A DNA stretch of 64,000 bases from Candidatus Mediterraneibacter pullistercoris (GCA_019116885.1 DXAU01000017.1:109572-173571), one strand, 5' to 3'; shown: positions 16,153-26,339, counted from the first letter of the stretch. The notes: a model not told the origin generated them from the letters alone. Translations and numbers: made by a program.

Positions 16153-16965
16153 TTACAGGATGATGGCAAGATAGTATATGATCGGCGCTGTAAATATGAC
16201 ACTGTCAAAACGGTCGAGTATTCCCCCGTGTCCCGGGATAAGCTTTCCGTAATCTTTGATGTTATGGTATCTCTTGATCGCAGATGCGGCCAGATCGCCG
16301 ATCTGGGAGATCGCGCCTCCGGCGGCCCCGATGAACGCGTATGTCAGGACGTCCGCGTCTGCGCCGCCCCACTGGTTGATCGCCAGAGCATAGATCACTC
16401 CTATGAGCGCTGCCCCGAGGATGCCGCCTATGCCGCCCTCAACAGATTTCTTCGGACTTAAAACCGGAGCCATCTTGTGCTTTCCAATCAGCATGCCGAC
16501 ACAGTACGCGCATGTGTCGCATCCCCAGGAGCAGACGAACACAAGCCACACTGTAAAAATACCCTCCGGCAGAATCCGGGTCTGATAGATATAGGACAGC
16601 ATCACTGCTATATAGAACAGGCCGAAAAATGACGCAAAGATCTGCTGTGTATTATATTTGGGATAGGCAAATACAAGCACTGCCATCTGACAGATCAGGT
16701 AAGCCATGAAAAGCATCGTCTGCCAGGACAGTTCTTCATTTGAAATCCATGGCTCAAAATAGATGAGGGCATAGTAAATTACCGCGAAAGCATATCCCAC
16801 GATCCCCGGCGCTTTCTTCTCAATGGAAAATACCCTGTAAAGCTCGTACATCCCGATCAGACTGATCAGGAGCAGGACACCGAACAGGAGTTCCCCTCCT
16901 GTAATCAGTGTCGCCAGGGCAATGACCATCAGCAGTATTCCACTTAACAGACGTGTTCTGAACAT
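16153..16965 (-). CDS. cdsA: Phosphatidate cytidylyltransferase
   Basis: Makes CDP-diacylglycerol from phosphatidate and CTP, the branch point for anionic phospholipids. The 270 residues are almost all membrane helices, and the protein ends with the family signature around SQIGDLAASAIKRYHNIKDYGKLIPGHGGILDRFDS. It begins 4 nt after the uppS stop region and is clearly cotranscribed with uppS and dxr. Confidence 0.96.
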   Translation of the reverse strand: MFRTRLLSGILLMVIALATLITGGELLFGVLLLISLIGMYELYRVFSIEKKAPGIVGYAFAVIYYALIYFEPWISNEELSWQTMLFMAYLICQMAVLVFAYPKYNTQQIFASFFGLFYIAVMLSYIYQTRILPEGIFTVWLVFVCSWGCDTCAYCVGMLIGKHKMAPVLSPKKSVEGGIGGILGAALIGVIYALAINQWGGADADVLTYAFIGAAGGAISQIGDLAASAIKRYHNIKDYGKLIPGHGGILDRFDSVIFTAPIIYYLAIIL

Positions 16966-16969
16966 AAAC

Positions 16970-17677
16970 TCATGCCTCCTCTACTCCGCCGAATCTTCTA
17001 TGCCTGTGATTGTATTCCTCTATCGCTTTTACCAGTTCCTCTTTTGTGAAATCGGGCCACGGAACATCTGTAAAATAGAACTCCGCGTATGCGAGCTGCC
17101 AGAGCATATAGTTGGACAGCCTCTGCTCACCGCTCGTGCGGATCATCAGATCTGGATCTGGGACTCCGTGCGTGTCAAGATAGGATTCAAACACCGATTC
17201 ACTGATCTCATCCGGCTTAAGCCTGCCTTCCGCGCAGTCCTGAGCCATTTTTTTCGCAGCCCTGGTGATCTCGTCCCTGCTGCCATAATTGAGCGCAATC
17301 GTAAAATTAAGACCGCCATTGTTCACTGTCGCCGCCTCGAGCTCCCGAATCCTGCTCTTGATATCATTGTCCAACGGATCGATATCGCCGATGACCCGGA
17401 TCTTCATGTCGTTTTTTTCAGCAGTCTTTAAGCAGGTCTTCATATAATTGCGGAGCAGCTTCATGAGCGCAGCCACCTCTCCGTCCGGACGGTTCCAGTT
17501 CTCCGTGGAGAACGCATAGACTGTCAGATACTTCACTCCCATGCGCCATGCTTCTTCGCAGATGCGCTCCACGTTCTTGCTTCCCTGGGCATGTCCGTAA
17601 TTGCGCGGCATGCCTTTGGATTTCGCCCATCTTCCGTTTCCGTCCAGTATGATCGCAATATGCTGCGGTACCTTCAT
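16970..17677 (-). CDS. uppS: Undecaprenyl diphosphate synthase (isoprenyl transferase)
   Basis: Elongates farnesyl diphosphate with eight cis isoprene units to give the wall lipid carrier. In 235 residues the catalytic aspartate motif IAIILDGNGRWAKSKGMPR lies at the N-terminus, YLTVYAFSTENWNRP near residue 70, and the C-terminal DLMIRTSGEQRLSNYMLWQLAYAEFYF carries the diphosphate-binding arginines. The cis-prenyltransferase family is unmistakable. A hairpin between frr and uppS may cut transcript levels here. Confidence 0.97.
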   Translation of the reverse strand: MKVPQHIAIILDGNGRWAKSKGMPRNYGHAQGSKNVERICEEAWRMGVKYLTVYAFSTENWNRPDGEVAALMKLLRNYMKTCLKTAEKNDMKIRVIGDIDPLDNDIKSRIRELEAATVNNGGLNFTIALNYGSRDEITRAAKKMAQDCAEGRLKPDEISESVFESYLDTHGVPDPDLMIRTSGEQRLSNYMLWQLAYAEFYFTDVPWPDFTKEELVKAIEEYNHRHRRFGGVEEA

Positions 17678-17713
17678 CTTCTCTTCCTCTCACTCTGCTA
17701 TTATATACACTGG

Positions 17714-17744
17714 AAAGGGGGCTTAAACTTTAAAGCCCCCTTTT
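17714..17744. terminator. Hairpin between frr and uppS
   Basis: AAAGGGGGCTT is opposed to AAGCCCCCTTT, with short T-runs on either side. It lies 16 nt beyond the frr stop. It probably partly terminates frr-pyrH transcription ahead of uppS. Confidence 0.7.
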
Positions 17745-17759
17745 AATGTAAGTGTAACC

Positions 17760-18311
17760 TTATACTGTCATGATCTCTTTTGATTTTGTCTCGATCATCT
17801 TATCAATCTTTGCAATGTATTTGTCTGTGAGCTTCTGAAGCTCATCCTCAAGGTCCTTGATTCCATCTTCAGAGATTTCAGTTCCTTTCAGTTTCTTAAA
17901 CGCCACGTTTCCGTCACGCCGGATATTTCGGACGGCTACTTTCGCTGTCTCGCCTTTTTTCTTCACATCTTTTGCCAGTTCTTTTCTCCGCTCTTCGGTA
18001 AGTTCCGGGAACACGAGACGGATAGTGGAACCATCGTTGGTCGGATTAATCCCGATGTCGGAGGTGAGGATCGCTTTTTCAATCTCTTTGAGCATACTCT
18101 TCTCCCATGGCTGGATCTGGATCATTCTCGCCTCCGGAACGGATACGTTCGCCACCTGCTGGATCGGTGTAGGCGCTCCGTAGTAATCCACAGACAGCTT
18201 GTCCAGTACATGGGGATTGGCACGTCCCGCACGGATCGTTGCAAGCTCACTGTCAAGATTGTTGATTGTTTTTGTCATTTTTGTGTCATATACAGCTACT
18301 TTTTCATTCAT
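17760..18311 (-). CDS. frr: Ribosome recycling factor
   Basis: Works with EF-G to split the post-termination ribosome. The 183 residues match the family length. The start has [35 protein letters not shown], and the middle has [26 protein letters not shown] and [19 protein letters not shown], the hinge between the helical and small domains. It directly follows pyrH, 12 nt away, as in many Firmicutes. Confidence 0.98.
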   Translation of the reverse strand: MNEKVAVYDTKMTKTINNLDSELATIRAGRANPHVLDKLSVDYYGAPTPIQQVANVSVPEARMIQIQPWEKSMLKEIEKAILTSDIGINPTNDGSTIRLVFPELTEERRKELAKDVKKKGETAKVAVRNIRRDGNVAFKKLKGTEISEDGIKDLEDELQKLTDKYIAKIDKMIETKSKEIMTV

Positions 18312-18323
18312 TGTGAAATCCTC

Positions 18324-19019
18324 CTACACTGTTACTTTTGTTCCGGTAAAGTTCCCGCTCATCGTCTCCACAATACTGTTTTCTTCATTGAGTCCAAACA
18401 CGAGCATCGGCATCTTATTTTCAAGACAGAGGATCGACGCTGTCAGGTCTACTGCCGCAAGTTTCTTGTCGATCACTTCCTGGATGGAGACTTCATCGTA
18501 CTTGACTGCCGCCGGATTCACTTTCGGATCGCTGTCATAGATACCGTCGATCGCTTTCGCAAGGAGCATAGCATCCGCCTCAATCTCAACGGCTCTTAAT
18601 ACCGCCCCTGTATCCGTAGAAAAGTACGGGTGTCCTGTCCCGCCTGCAAAAAAGATCACTTTTCCTTTTTCAAGAGCTTCCACCGCTGCATCCTTTGAGA
18701 ACAGGGAAGTAAAGGAACCGCACACAAACGGAGTGAACACTTCGGTCTTCATTCCCGCATATCTGAAAATATCAGACACGTAAATACAGTTCATCACTGT
18801 GGCAAGCATGCCGATCTGATCCGCTTTCGTCCTGTCAATCGTCTCGCTTGTGCGTCCCCGCCAGAAATTACCGCCTCCTGTCACGATAGCCACTTGAATC
18901 CCGTCATCCACCAGCTTCTTCACCTGTTCGGCAACTCCGATACATGTCGCTTCGTCAAATCCTGTCTTTTTTTCACCTGCGAGGGCTTCCCCGCTCAGCT
19001 TGAGCAATACTCTTTTCAT
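18324..19019 (-). CDS. pyrH: UMP kinase
   Basis: Phosphorylates UMP to UDP. Amino acid kinase fold with KRVLLKLSGEALAG at the start, VTGGGNFWRGR, the DQIGMLATVMN segment and IFFAGGTGHPYFSTDTGA. The track start at 19064 adds 15 residues with no ribosome site. I place the start at MKRVLLKLSGE (19019), preceded by AAAGGAG. The protein is then 231 residues, as usual. It heads the frr row. tsf and rpsB, often upstream in other Firmicutes, are not here. Confidence 0.97.
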   Translation of the reverse strand: MKRVLLKLSGEALAGEKKTGFDEATCIGVAEQVKKLVDDGIQVAIVTGGGNFWRGRTSETIDRTKADQIGMLATVMNCIYVSDIFRYAGMKTEVFTPFVCGSFTSLFSKDAAVEALEKGKVIFFAGGTGHPYFSTDTGAVLRAVEIEADAMLLAKAIDGIYDSDPKVNPAAVKYDEVSIQEVIDKKLAAVDLTASILCLENKMPMLVFGLNEENSIVETMSGNFTGTKVTV

Positions 19020-19126
19020 ATAAACAAGCTCCTTTGATTTCTCTGCTAAAATGAAGTATAACATAAGTTTTCCAATTTGTCATGTACATATCCGGCATCC
19101 CGGACGCACTGTCATGATCTTTCTTT

Positions 19127-19810
19127 CTACTGTACGGCAAACATAGAAAAAAGCACTGTCATGATCCCGCAGATCCCTATGGCAAGCCCGCTCATTGCGC
19201 CTTCTATCTCCCCCATTTCGATTGCCTTGGATGTTCCAACCGCATGGCTTGAAGCTCCGATGGCAAGACCTGCCGCAACCGGGTCTGACACATGAAAGAT
19301 GCGGATAAGAAAAGGCGCCAGGATACTGCCCAGTATTCCTGTAAATATTACTGCCGCAACCGTAACCGGAATCATCCCGCCCGCCGGCTCCGCAATGCTG
19401 ACAGCGATCGGTGTGGTCACAGATTTCGGCAGGAGAGATACGGTAAGTCCCTCGTCCAGTCCAAACAGCCGGCACAGCAGATACACACACACCATAGATG
19501 CGGCAGAACCGGCCGCACACCCCACAAGTACCGGAAGCCAGTACTGTTTCAGTATCCGGAGTTTTGTATACACTGCAACCGCCAGACATGCCGTGGCCGG
19601 CGCAAGAAACATGTTGATGATCTCTCCGCCTTCATTGTAGGATTCATAAGGAATCCTGAATATGAGCAGAACTGCGCATACTAGAACGATTGCTATGACC
19701 AGAGGATTACAGAACGGAGTCTTGAATTTCTGATGCAGTCCGACCCCGATTCCAAAAGCGATTACACTAAGCGCCACTCCAAAATACGGAGACGAAAACA
19801 CCTCACTCAT
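19127..19810 (-). CDS. lrgB: LrgB/CidB family protein
   Basis: Partner of the holin-like LrgA. In staphylococci and Bacillus the pair affects autolysis, and pyruvate export is also reported for relatives. The 227 residues form a polytopic membrane protein with the family segment LLPKSVTTPIAVSIAEPAGGMIPVT near residue 130 and AIGASSHAVGTSKAIEMGEIEGAMSGLA near residue 185. It overlaps the lrgA end by 8 nt. No LytSR two-component system is next to it, so its control is unknown. Confidence 0.93.
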   Translation of the reverse strand: MSEVFSSPYFGVALSVIAFGIGVGLHQKFKTPFCNPLVIAIVLVCAVLLIFRIPYESYNEGGEIINMFLAPATACLAVAVYTKLRILKQYWLPVLVGCAAGSAASMVCVYLLCRLFGLDEGLTVSLLPKSVTTPIAVSIAEPAGGMIPVTVAAVIFTGILGSILAPFLIRIFHVSDPVAAGLAIGASSHAVGTSKAIEMGEIEGAMSGLAIGICGIMTVLFSMFAVQ

Positions 19811-20168
19811 TATTTTTCCTCCTTTCCATCCACCGGACGGTCAGCCTTACGCTCCACGCTGTCACCAGAAAAGTGGCCACTGTTGAGATGATGCAGATCA
19901 CCACAATCTTTATCCATGCGTCTTTAAGCACATCCGTATAATCAATGATACTCACCCCTGCGGGCACAAAGAAAAAGGCCATGTTTTCCAGCAGAAAATC
20001 CGCCTTCTCCTGGATATGTTCAATCTTTAAAATACCTGTAAGCAGGCAGAGAAACAAGAGGATCATCCCGATAATGCCGGCAGGAAATGCAAACGGCAGG
20101 ATCTTCTCCACAAGAACGCCCAGCCAGCAGACGGCAAAAATGATCCCGATCTGTCTTATGATCTTCAT
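19803..20168 (-). CDS. lrgA: LrgA/CidA holin-like protein
   Basis: Small membrane protein (121 residues from the chosen start) with four predicted helices and the family phrases FAVCWLGVLVEKILPFAFPAGIIGMILLF and FFFVPAGVSIIDY. The track start at 20207 adds 13 polar residues. MKIIRQIG at 20168 has an AAAGGA-type site upstream and puts the first helix at the N-terminus, as in relatives. It forms an operon with lrgB and is divergent from aroF. Confidence 0.92.
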   Translation of the reverse strand: MKIIRQIGIIFAVCWLGVLVEKILPFAFPAGIIGMILLFLCLLTGILKIEHIQEKADFLLENMAFFFVPAGVSIIDYTDVLKDAWIKIVVICIISTVATFLVTAWSVRLTVRWMERRKNNE

Positions 20169-20346
20169 AATGTTTCTTTCCTTTCTGTCTCGGAAAATTA
20201 TTGACATTCCAGTTTCTATGATTTATGATACTATTGGTTTCGCGCTTTAAACAACTAAAATTTTACAGTGCGAAGTTACCGTTGTCAGATGATATCTGTT
20301 ATCAAAACACCTTTCTATTATAAATGAAACTGGAGGAAAAGCAAGA

Positions 20347-21360
20347 ATGATCATTGTATTAAAACCACATACCTCAGAGGAAAATATATCCCGGGTTGAA
20401 AATCTGGTAAAAAACAGGGGGCTTGATACCCACATCGTGCGTGGTGCCGAGATGACCATCATCGGATGTATCGGGGACACCACCCTTATCGATCCCCGGC
20501 TTTTTGAAGTTGACAGCTCCGTCGACAAAGTCATGCACGTACAGGAGCCGTATAAACTGGCCAACCGTGCATTTCATCCGGAGGACTCTGTTATCGATGT
20601 CTCCGGGGTAAAGATCGGCGGCGGTCATCTCGGGCTGATCGCCGGGCCATGCTCTGTAGAGTCCTTTGAACAGGTGCTTGAGATTGCCAGAGCTGCAAAA
20701 GCATCCGGCGCAAATCTCCTGAGAGGCGGAGCATTCAAACCACGTACCAGCCCTTATTCTTTCCAGGGACTTGGTCTGGAGGGGCTCGATATTCTGTGTG
20801 CAGTCAAAGAAGAGACGGGACTTCCCATAGTCACAGAACTGATGTCGCCGCAGTACCTGGATATCTTTAATGAGAAAGTGGATCTGATCCAGATCGGAGC
20901 CCGCAACATGCAGAACTTCGATCTTCTCAAACAGCTCGGCCAGATCGACCGTCCGGTCCTCTTAAAGCGGGGACTGAACGCAACCTATGAAGAGTGGATC
21001 ATGTCCGCAGAATATATCATGGCTTCCGGAAATGAGAATGTCATCCTCTGCGAAAGAGGCATCCGCACATTTGAGACATTTACACGGAATACTCTTGATC
21101 TTCAGAGTATCCCTGTGCTCCGCAAGAAAACTCACCTCCCGGTAGTCGTAGATCCAAGCCATGCCGGCGGAAAATGGTGGCTCGTAGAACCGATGGCAAA
21201 GGCTGCCGTGGCGGCCGGAGCAGACGGGCTTATGGTCGAAGTCCACAACAATCCTGAGTGTGCGCTGTGTGATGGCGCACAGTCACTGAAACCGGAAAAA
21301 TATGATGAACTGATCAAACAGGTAAAACAGATCGCGGAAGTTGTAGGAAAGATATTATGA
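20347..21360 (+). CDS. aroF: 3-deoxy-7-phosphoheptulonate synthase (type I-beta)
   Basis: Condenses PEP and erythrose 4-phosphate, the first step of the shikimate pathway. In 337 residues a ferredoxin-like regulatory domain (about 1-70, [20 protein letters not shown]) precedes the TIM barrel. Barrel motifs are [47 protein letters not shown] and [12 protein letters not shown]. The architecture matches Thermotoga- and Bacillus-type enzymes regulated through the N-terminal domain. GGAGG sits before the ATG. The stop overlaps the aroB start by 4 nt (ATGA). Confidence 0.95.
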   Translation: MIIVLKPHTSEENISRVENLVKNRGLDTHIVRGAEMTIIGCIGDTTLIDPRLFEVDSSVDKVMHVQEPYKLANRAFHPEDSVIDVSGVKIGGGHLGLIAGPCSVESFEQVLEIARAAKASGANLLRGGAFKPRTSPYSFQGLGLEGLDILCAVKEETGLPIVTELMSPQYLDIFNEKVDLIQIGARNMQNFDLLKQLGQIDRPVLLKRGLNATYEEWIMSAEYIMASGNENVILCERGIRTFETFTRNTLDLQSIPVLRKKTHLPVVVDPSHAGGKWWLVEPMAKAAVAAGADGLMVEVHNNPECALCDGAQSLKPEKYDELIKQVKQIAEVVGKIL

Positions 21361-22409
21361 AGATAACAGTAAATCTGGGCAAAAACTCATATCCTGTCCA
21401 CATTGCGGGCGGACTGCTGGCAAAATCCGGAGAATACATTTCCCGGATCTTCCAGGGCCAGAAGATCATGCTCATCTCAGACGACAATGTATTCCCGCTG
21501 TTCGGACAAAAAGTGCTGGACTCCCTGAGGGATTACGAGTGCCATACTCTCGTTCTTCCACATGGCGAACCAACAAAGAATTTTCAGTCCCTTCCAACAA
21601 TATACAAAGCCCTGCTCGACGCAAAACTCACAAGGAGCGATCTCGTCATCGCTCTCGGCGGCGGAGTGATCGGGGATCTGGCAGGATTTGCGGCCGCAAG
21701 CTATCTGCGCGGCATCAGGCTGGTGCAGATCCCAACATCTCTGCTTGCACAGGTGGATTCTTCTGTGGGCGGCAAGGTGGCGGTTGATCTCCCCCAGGGG
21801 AAGAACCTGGTAGGTGCCTTCTTCCAGCCGAAAATGGTTCTCATAGATCCGGATGTGCTTGACACTCTCCCGGAGCATTTCATAAAAGACGGCATGGGGG
21901 AAGTCATCAAATACGGCTGTATCAAGGACGCAGACCTCTTCGAGAAGCTCTGCTCCCACAACTCTTTTGATTCTCTGAAACCTGAGCTGCCCGGAATCAT
22001 CACGCGCTGCGTGGATATCAAGCGCCGCGTCGTGGAAGCAGATCAGTTTGACACTGGTGAACGTATGCTCCTAAACTTTGGCCATACGCTTGCGCATACA
22101 ATCGAGCAGTATTATAACTACGAGCGTGAAAGTCACGGTGAAGCTGTAGGAATCGGCATGTACCAGATCAGCAGGATTGCTGAAAAAAAGGGCCTCACTC
22201 TTCCAGGATGCGCGGATAAGATCCGAAGAGCTCTTGAGATATACGGGCTTCCGGTTTCCTGCGGGCTCACATCAGAAGTTCTGCTCGAAGCCATAGCTCT
22301 GGACAAAAAGAATCTGAACGGACATTTGAATATTGTTCTTCTAAAAGAGATTGGTGAGAGTTATGTGTATCCGACAGATATCTCATTCTTTGTGGAAAAC
22401 GGCCGGTGA
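21357..22409 (+). CDS. aroB: 3-dehydroquinate synthase
   Basis: Second shikimate step: cyclises DAHP to 3-dehydroquinate using NAD and zinc. The 350 residues carry the NAD-binding [59 protein letters not shown], and the zinc histidines in [12 protein letters not shown] and [11 protein letters not shown]. It is translationally coupled to aroF. No other aro genes follow; the next genes are on the other strand. Confidence 0.97.
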   Translation: MKITVNLGKNSYPVHIAGGLLAKSGEYISRIFQGQKIMLISDDNVFPLFGQKVLDSLRDYECHTLVLPHGEPTKNFQSLPTIYKALLDAKLTRSDLVIALGGGVIGDLAGFAAASYLRGIRLVQIPTSLLAQVDSSVGGKVAVDLPQGKNLVGAFFQPKMVLIDPDVLDTLPEHFIKDGMGEVIKYGCIKDADLFEKLCSHNSFDSLKPELPGIITRCVDIKRRVVEADQFDTGERMLLNFGHTLAHTIEQYYNYERESHGEAVGIGMYQISRIAEKKGLTLPGCADKIRRALEIYGLPVSCGLTSEVLLEAIALDKKNLNGHLNIVLLKEIGESYVYPTDISFFVENGR

Positions 22410-22454
22410 CACTTCAGCCAGGTGTACGTATACCTTATTATTTTCCATGAACAT

Positions 22455-22497
22455 CCAAAAAATACGCCGCACGTCCGTCGTTTGACAGCCGTGCGGC
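22455..22497 (-). terminator. Terminator of the molybdenum hydroxylase operon
   Basis: On the minus strand GCCGCACG/CGTGCGGC (8 bp) is followed by GTATTTTTTGG, 15 nt after the stop of the Mo subunit. It may also stop aroB transcripts coming from the other side. Confidence 0.7.
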
Positions 22498-22511
22498 ATG
22501 TTTATGCAGAA

Positions 22512-24842
22512 CTATTTCTCTTTCAGTTCCTGCATCCCTCTGTAAACTTTTTCTGCGGTCATCGGAAGTTCTCTTATGATCACTCCTACCGCGTTCTGTA
22601 TCGCATTTGAGATTGCCGGTGAGGGTGTATTGATGACGATCTCTCCGATGGATTTCGCGCCAAAAGGACCTGTCGGCTCATAGCTGCTCTCAAATTCCAC
22701 CCGGATCGTTCCCACATCAAGACGGCTTGGTATCTTGTACTGCATGAAAGAATTGCTGTAATTCTTTCCTTTCTGATTGTACACGACATCCTCAAACAGC
22801 GCCATTCCGATACCCTGGGCAATGCCGCCCTCAGTCTGTACCCTGGCCAGACTCGGATTTACTACAGTCCCGCAGTCCACAACTGCCGCATAATCAACCA
22901 TCTCAACTACGCCTGTCTCTCTGTCTATTTCCACCTCTGCTATACCTGCCATAAACGGCGGCGGTGATGTCGGAGATGAAAACGCCTCGCTTGCCGAAAG
23001 CGCCTCATTGTTAGAACACATCACGCGGTTTCCGATCTCTTTCCTCGTGATGGATTTCCCGGTCTTCATATCCGTCACTTCCGCGCCATTAAATTCCACA
23101 TCATCCACAGAACACCCAAGATATTCTGCTCCTTTCTCACAGATCTTCTCCCGGAGCGCCTCACATGTCCGCACTACAGCCATACCTGTCACGTAAGTCG
23201 TACTGGAAGCATAGGAACCGCAGTCATAAGGTGAGACATCTGTATCAACTCCATGCACAATGATATCTTCTATATCACAGTCCAGACACTCCGCTGCCAT
23301 CTGGGAAAGGATCGTATCGCACCCGGTTCCCATGTCAGTCGCACCGATCATCAGACTGTAGAATCCGTCGTCGTTGACTTTTATAGCAACAGATCCTGTA
23401 TCAACGCCTGAGATGCCAGATCCCTGCATCGCCAGAGCTACGCCCACTCCGCGGACTTTTCCGTTCCCCATATCGCGGCATGGATATTTCTCGTCCCATC
23501 CGATCATCTCTTTCGCCCGTGCCAGACACCGGTCAAGCGCACAGCTCTTAGCCGTCTCGCCGTAATACGCCGGCATGGCCTGTCCCTCGCGTACAAGGTT
23601 CTTTTCTCTTAAAACAGCAGGATCCATGCCAAGCTCCTGAGCCAGTTCATTGACCGCCGATTCCACTGCAAATATCCCCTGCGTCGCACCGTATCCTCTG
23701 TATGCGCCGGAAGACATGACATTCGTATATACGACATCATAGGCAAAACGAAACGCCTCGGTCTTCCCATAAAGAGGGATCGATTTGTGTCCAGAGAGAC
23801 CGACTGTCGTCGGTCCATGTTCTCCAAATGCCCCGGTATTTGACAGCGTGTAGAGATCGATCGCCCTGATACGTCCCTCTTTGTCTGCTCCAAGGCGGAC
23901 ATGCATCTCCATCTCGTGGCGCGGCGAAGATGCGGTCAGAGACTCCTCTCTCGTATATATGATCTTGGCAGGCTTTCCGGTCTTCCATGTAACAAGAGCC
24001 GGATACACTTCGGATACCGAAGTCTGCTTTGCCCCAAACCCGCCGCCGATACGGGGTTTGACCACACGGATCTTACTCTTTGGGACATCCAGCGCATTGG
24101 CAAGGATGCGGCGGACATGGAAGGGAACCTGTGTCGAAGACACGACATTGAGCCTTCCGTATGCGTCAAGGCTGGTATACGTGCGGAACGTCTCCATCAT
24201 AGCCTGCTGGTTTGCTTTCGTATGATAGACTCTGTCAATCACATGATCGCATGATGCCAGAACCTCCTCAACATCCCCTTCCCCACACTCTCCATGAGCG
24301 CACAGATTCCGCTTATTATCAGCCCCCACCGGACAGAGACTCTTCCAGCTGCTTTCCGGATGCACAAGGATGGGATTATCCTTTGCGCTCCTGAAATCAA
24401 GCACTGGTTCTAAAACTTCATACCGGATCTTGACAAGGCCCATTGCTTTTTTGACTGCTTCCTCGGAAGTTCCCGCAACAATTGCAGCGGCATCTCCCAC
24501 AAAACGCATCCTCTGATCCAGAATCAGACGATCGTAGGGGCTTGGCTCAGGATAAGTCTGTCCGGCCATTGTAAATCGTTTGTCCGGACAGTCCTTGTAA
24601 GTGAGAATACATTCGATTCCAGGCACAGCCTCTGCCCTTGCCGTATTGATGTCTTTTATCAGCGCGTGGGCATGAGGGCTTCTTATGATCTTGACAATGA
24701 GACAGTCAGACGGTGCAAGGTCGTTTGTGTAGACTGCTTTGCCTGTAACCAGCGCTTCCGAATCCACCTTTGGCACAGCCTGACTTACGACACGCATATC
24801 CGGGACGTCCCGTTTTGATCCATTTTCTCCGGTCTTCATCAT
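22512..24842 (-). CDS. Xanthine dehydrogenase family, molybdopterin-binding subunit
   Basis: Large catalytic subunit (776 residues from the chosen start) of a molybdenum hydroxylase that oxidises a purine or other N-heterocycle with water as oxygen donor. Motifs include the GGFGAKQT region near residue 270, AYRGYGATQGIF near 390 (position of the XDH active-site arginine), and GAKSIGEIVINTPSPAI near the end, which holds the glutamate that acts as base in XDH. The track start at 24932 lies inside the upstream gene. The ATG at 24842 overlaps its stop (ATGA) and has AGGAGG 7 nt before it. The substrate (xanthine, hypoxanthine, nicotinate or another) cannot be decided. No XdhC-type maturation factor lies next to it. 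Confidence 0.9.
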   Translation of the reverse strand: MMKTGENGSKRDVPDMRVVSQAVPKVDSEALVTGKAVYTNDLAPSDCLIVKIIRSPHAHALIKDINTARAEAVPGIECILTYKDCPDKRFTMAGQTYPEPSPYDRLILDQRMRFVGDAAAIVAGTSEEAVKKAMGLVKIRYEVLEPVLDFRSAKDNPILVHPESSWKSLCPVGADNKRNLCAHGECGEGDVEEVLASCDHVIDRVYHTKANQQAMMETFRTYTSLDAYGRLNVVSSTQVPFHVRRILANALDVPKSKIRVVKPRIGGGFGAKQTSVSEVYPALVTWKTGKPAKIIYTREESLTASSPRHEMEMHVRLGADKEGRIRAIDLYTLSNTGAFGEHGPTTVGLSGHKSIPLYGKTEAFRFAYDVVYTNVMSSGAYRGYGATQGIFAVESAVNELAQELGMDPAVLREKNLVREGQAMPAYYGETAKSCALDRCLARAKEMIGWDEKYPCRDMGNGKVRGVGVALAMQGSGISGVDTGSVAIKVNDDGFYSLMIGATDMGTGCDTILSQMAAECLDCDIEDIIVHGVDTDVSPYDCGSYASSTTYVTGMAVVRTCEALREKICEKGAEYLGCSVDDVEFNGAEVTDMKTGKSITRKEIGNRVMCSNNEALSASEAFSSPTSPPPFMAGIAEVEIDRETGVVEMVDYAAVVDCGTVVNPSLARVQTEGGIAQGIGMALFEDVVYNQKGKNYSNSFMQYKIPSRLDVGTIRVEFESSYEPTGPFGAKSIGEIVINTPSPAISNAIQNAVGVIIRELPMTAEKVYRGMQELKEK

Positions 24843-25318
24843 GCCCGCGCCTCCTTTTCTTCTTTTTCCTTCTGCGCTGCCATATATTTCTGTATCGCGC
24901 GGAGCTGGCTCATATATCCGGTGCAGCGGCACAGATTACCCGCAAGGTATTCTTTGATCTCATCCAGGTCCGGATCTGCCAGTTCCCGTTTCATTGCCAG
25001 TACATTCATAATGAATCCGGGCGAGCAGAAGCCGCACTGCTCGCCGCCCTCATCCGCCAGAAATCTGCCGAATTCCGCGGCCTCCTCTTCCACACCTTCC
25101 AGTGTAGTGATCTCGTGTCCGCTTATCCCTGCCGCCAGTACGGAGCAGGACAGCCTCGACTTTCCGTCGATCCATACCGTACACAAGCCGCAGTTTGTCG
25201 TCTCGCATCCGCATTTGACGCTCTTGCATCCAAGACCTCTCAGCACGCCGAGCAGCACTGCATCCGGTCCGACTTCTGCAGTCACCTGTTTCTTATTTAA
25301 TATAAACTGTATTTCCAT
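24839..25318 (-). CDS. Xanthine dehydrogenase family, 2Fe-2S subunit
   Basis: Electron-transfer subunit of 159 residues. The N-terminal plant-type ferredoxin cluster shows GCKSVKCGCETTNCGLCTV. The C-terminal helical domain binds a second 2Fe-2S through EQCGFCSPGF and NLCRCTGY. It passes electrons from the Mo centre to the FAD subunit. It lies between the FAD and Mo subunits with stop/start contacts, so the complex is built from one transcript. Confidence 0.95.
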   Translation of the reverse strand: MEIQFILNKKQVTAEVGPDAVLLGVLRGLGCKSVKCGCETTNCGLCTVWIDGKSRLSCSVLAAGISGHEITTLEGVEEEAAEFGRFLADEGGEQCGFCSPGFIMNVLAMKRELADPDLDEIKEYLAGNLCRCTGYMSQLRAIQKYMAAQKEKEEKEARA

Positions 25319-26122
25319 CTATCTGCCCTCCGCCAGGATCGACATCATTTCGCGACGGATGAGCACTTCTGCCAGATGCTTCCGGTAACCGGCACTTCCG
25401 CGCATATTTGACCCATATGTAAATTCTGATGCTGCCTGTTTTGCATATTCTGCAATCGTCTCCTCCGAAGCATCCGGCGGAATCTCCCACTTCTTCTCAA
25501 GAAGAGCCGCTTTCATCGGCCGCGCTCCGACTGAAAAATACCAGGTTTCCTGCCCATGCACTATCCCGGTCACCACGGAACAGGCGATCACAGGAAAATC
25601 CGTTTTGGTCTGACGGATCGATTCATAGCGGAACTTTCTCTTGCTTTTCCTGACGATGACGGAAAGAAGAATGTCTTTGTCCCGCCTGCGCCTTACAAAC
25701 TCCGACAGCCGGATCGTGCCGCCTTCATAGAGCTCCACGAATGTATCCAGAGCAAGAAAAGCCGTCAGTACATCAGAGAAACCGAATCTGCCATAGATAC
25801 TCCCTCCAATCGTCGCCTGATTGCGAAACTGGACTCCCACAATATGCCGGACACTCTCTGCAATCCCGTCTCCGTAGAGGTCTTTTAGCGCCTGACACTG
25901 CTCGATCTGCCGCAATGTGCACATCGCGCCGATCTTTATTACATTTCCTTCATCCTCGATCTGATCAAGACCCAGATCTGACAGATCGATGAGTGTCTTA
26001 ACGCGGGCGTTTCCAAGACGCATCCACATCATGCCGCCCATCACCCGGCTGCTGCGCGCCTGATTCAGCTCGTATGCCTCTTCCAGCGTCTTGGGTTTTA
26101 CATAGTTACCGATCGTAATCAC
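25319..26122 (-). CDS. Xanthine dehydrogenase family, FAD-binding subunit
   Basis: FAD subunit with the CO-dehydrogenase flavoprotein fold, 267 residues. It has SRVMGGMMWMRLG where the family shows its first FAD loop, ATIGGSIYGRFGFSDVLTAFLAL as the second FAD loop, and a C-terminal domain ending GSAGYRKHLAEVLIRR. I prefer a GTG start at 26122 (VITIGNYVKPKTLEEAYELN) because AGGGAGGG lies 7 nt upstream and family members begin there. The ATG at 26185 in the track has no such site. It is the first gene of the FAD - FeS - Mo operon. Confidence 0.9.
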   Translation of the reverse strand: MITIGNYVKPKTLEEAYELNQARSSRVMGGMMWMRLGNARVKTLIDLSDLGLDQIEDEGNVIKIGAMCTLRQIEQCQALKDLYGDGIAESVRHIVGVQFRNQATIGGSIYGRFGFSDVLTAFLALDTFVELYEGGTIRLSEFVRRRRDKDILLSVIVRKSKRKFRYESIRQTKTDFPVIACSVVTGIVHGQETWYFSVGARPMKAALLEKKWEIPPDASEETIAEYAKQAASEFTYGSNMRGSAGYRKHLAEVLIRREMMSILAEGR

Positions 26123-26339
26123 ATCAGTTCCCTCCCTGTTTGTCCTATCCCTTCTCCGGCCTGACAAAACGGACCGCATATTCATGGATTTTCTGACATG
26201 TATCTGCTTTTTTCTAGTATATCTTATATCAAGTGCAGCCGGAAAACAAGCAAAAACTCAAATTGGTGCAAAGCCGAATCCGCATACTCTTATCCTTCCG
26301 CATGCGCAGCGCCAGACTCCTCCATAAGAATGAAAAGAG

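Noticed and set aside
20208-20346. T-box or other leader before aroF
   Set aside because: Too short, and no T-box core or specifier stem was found.
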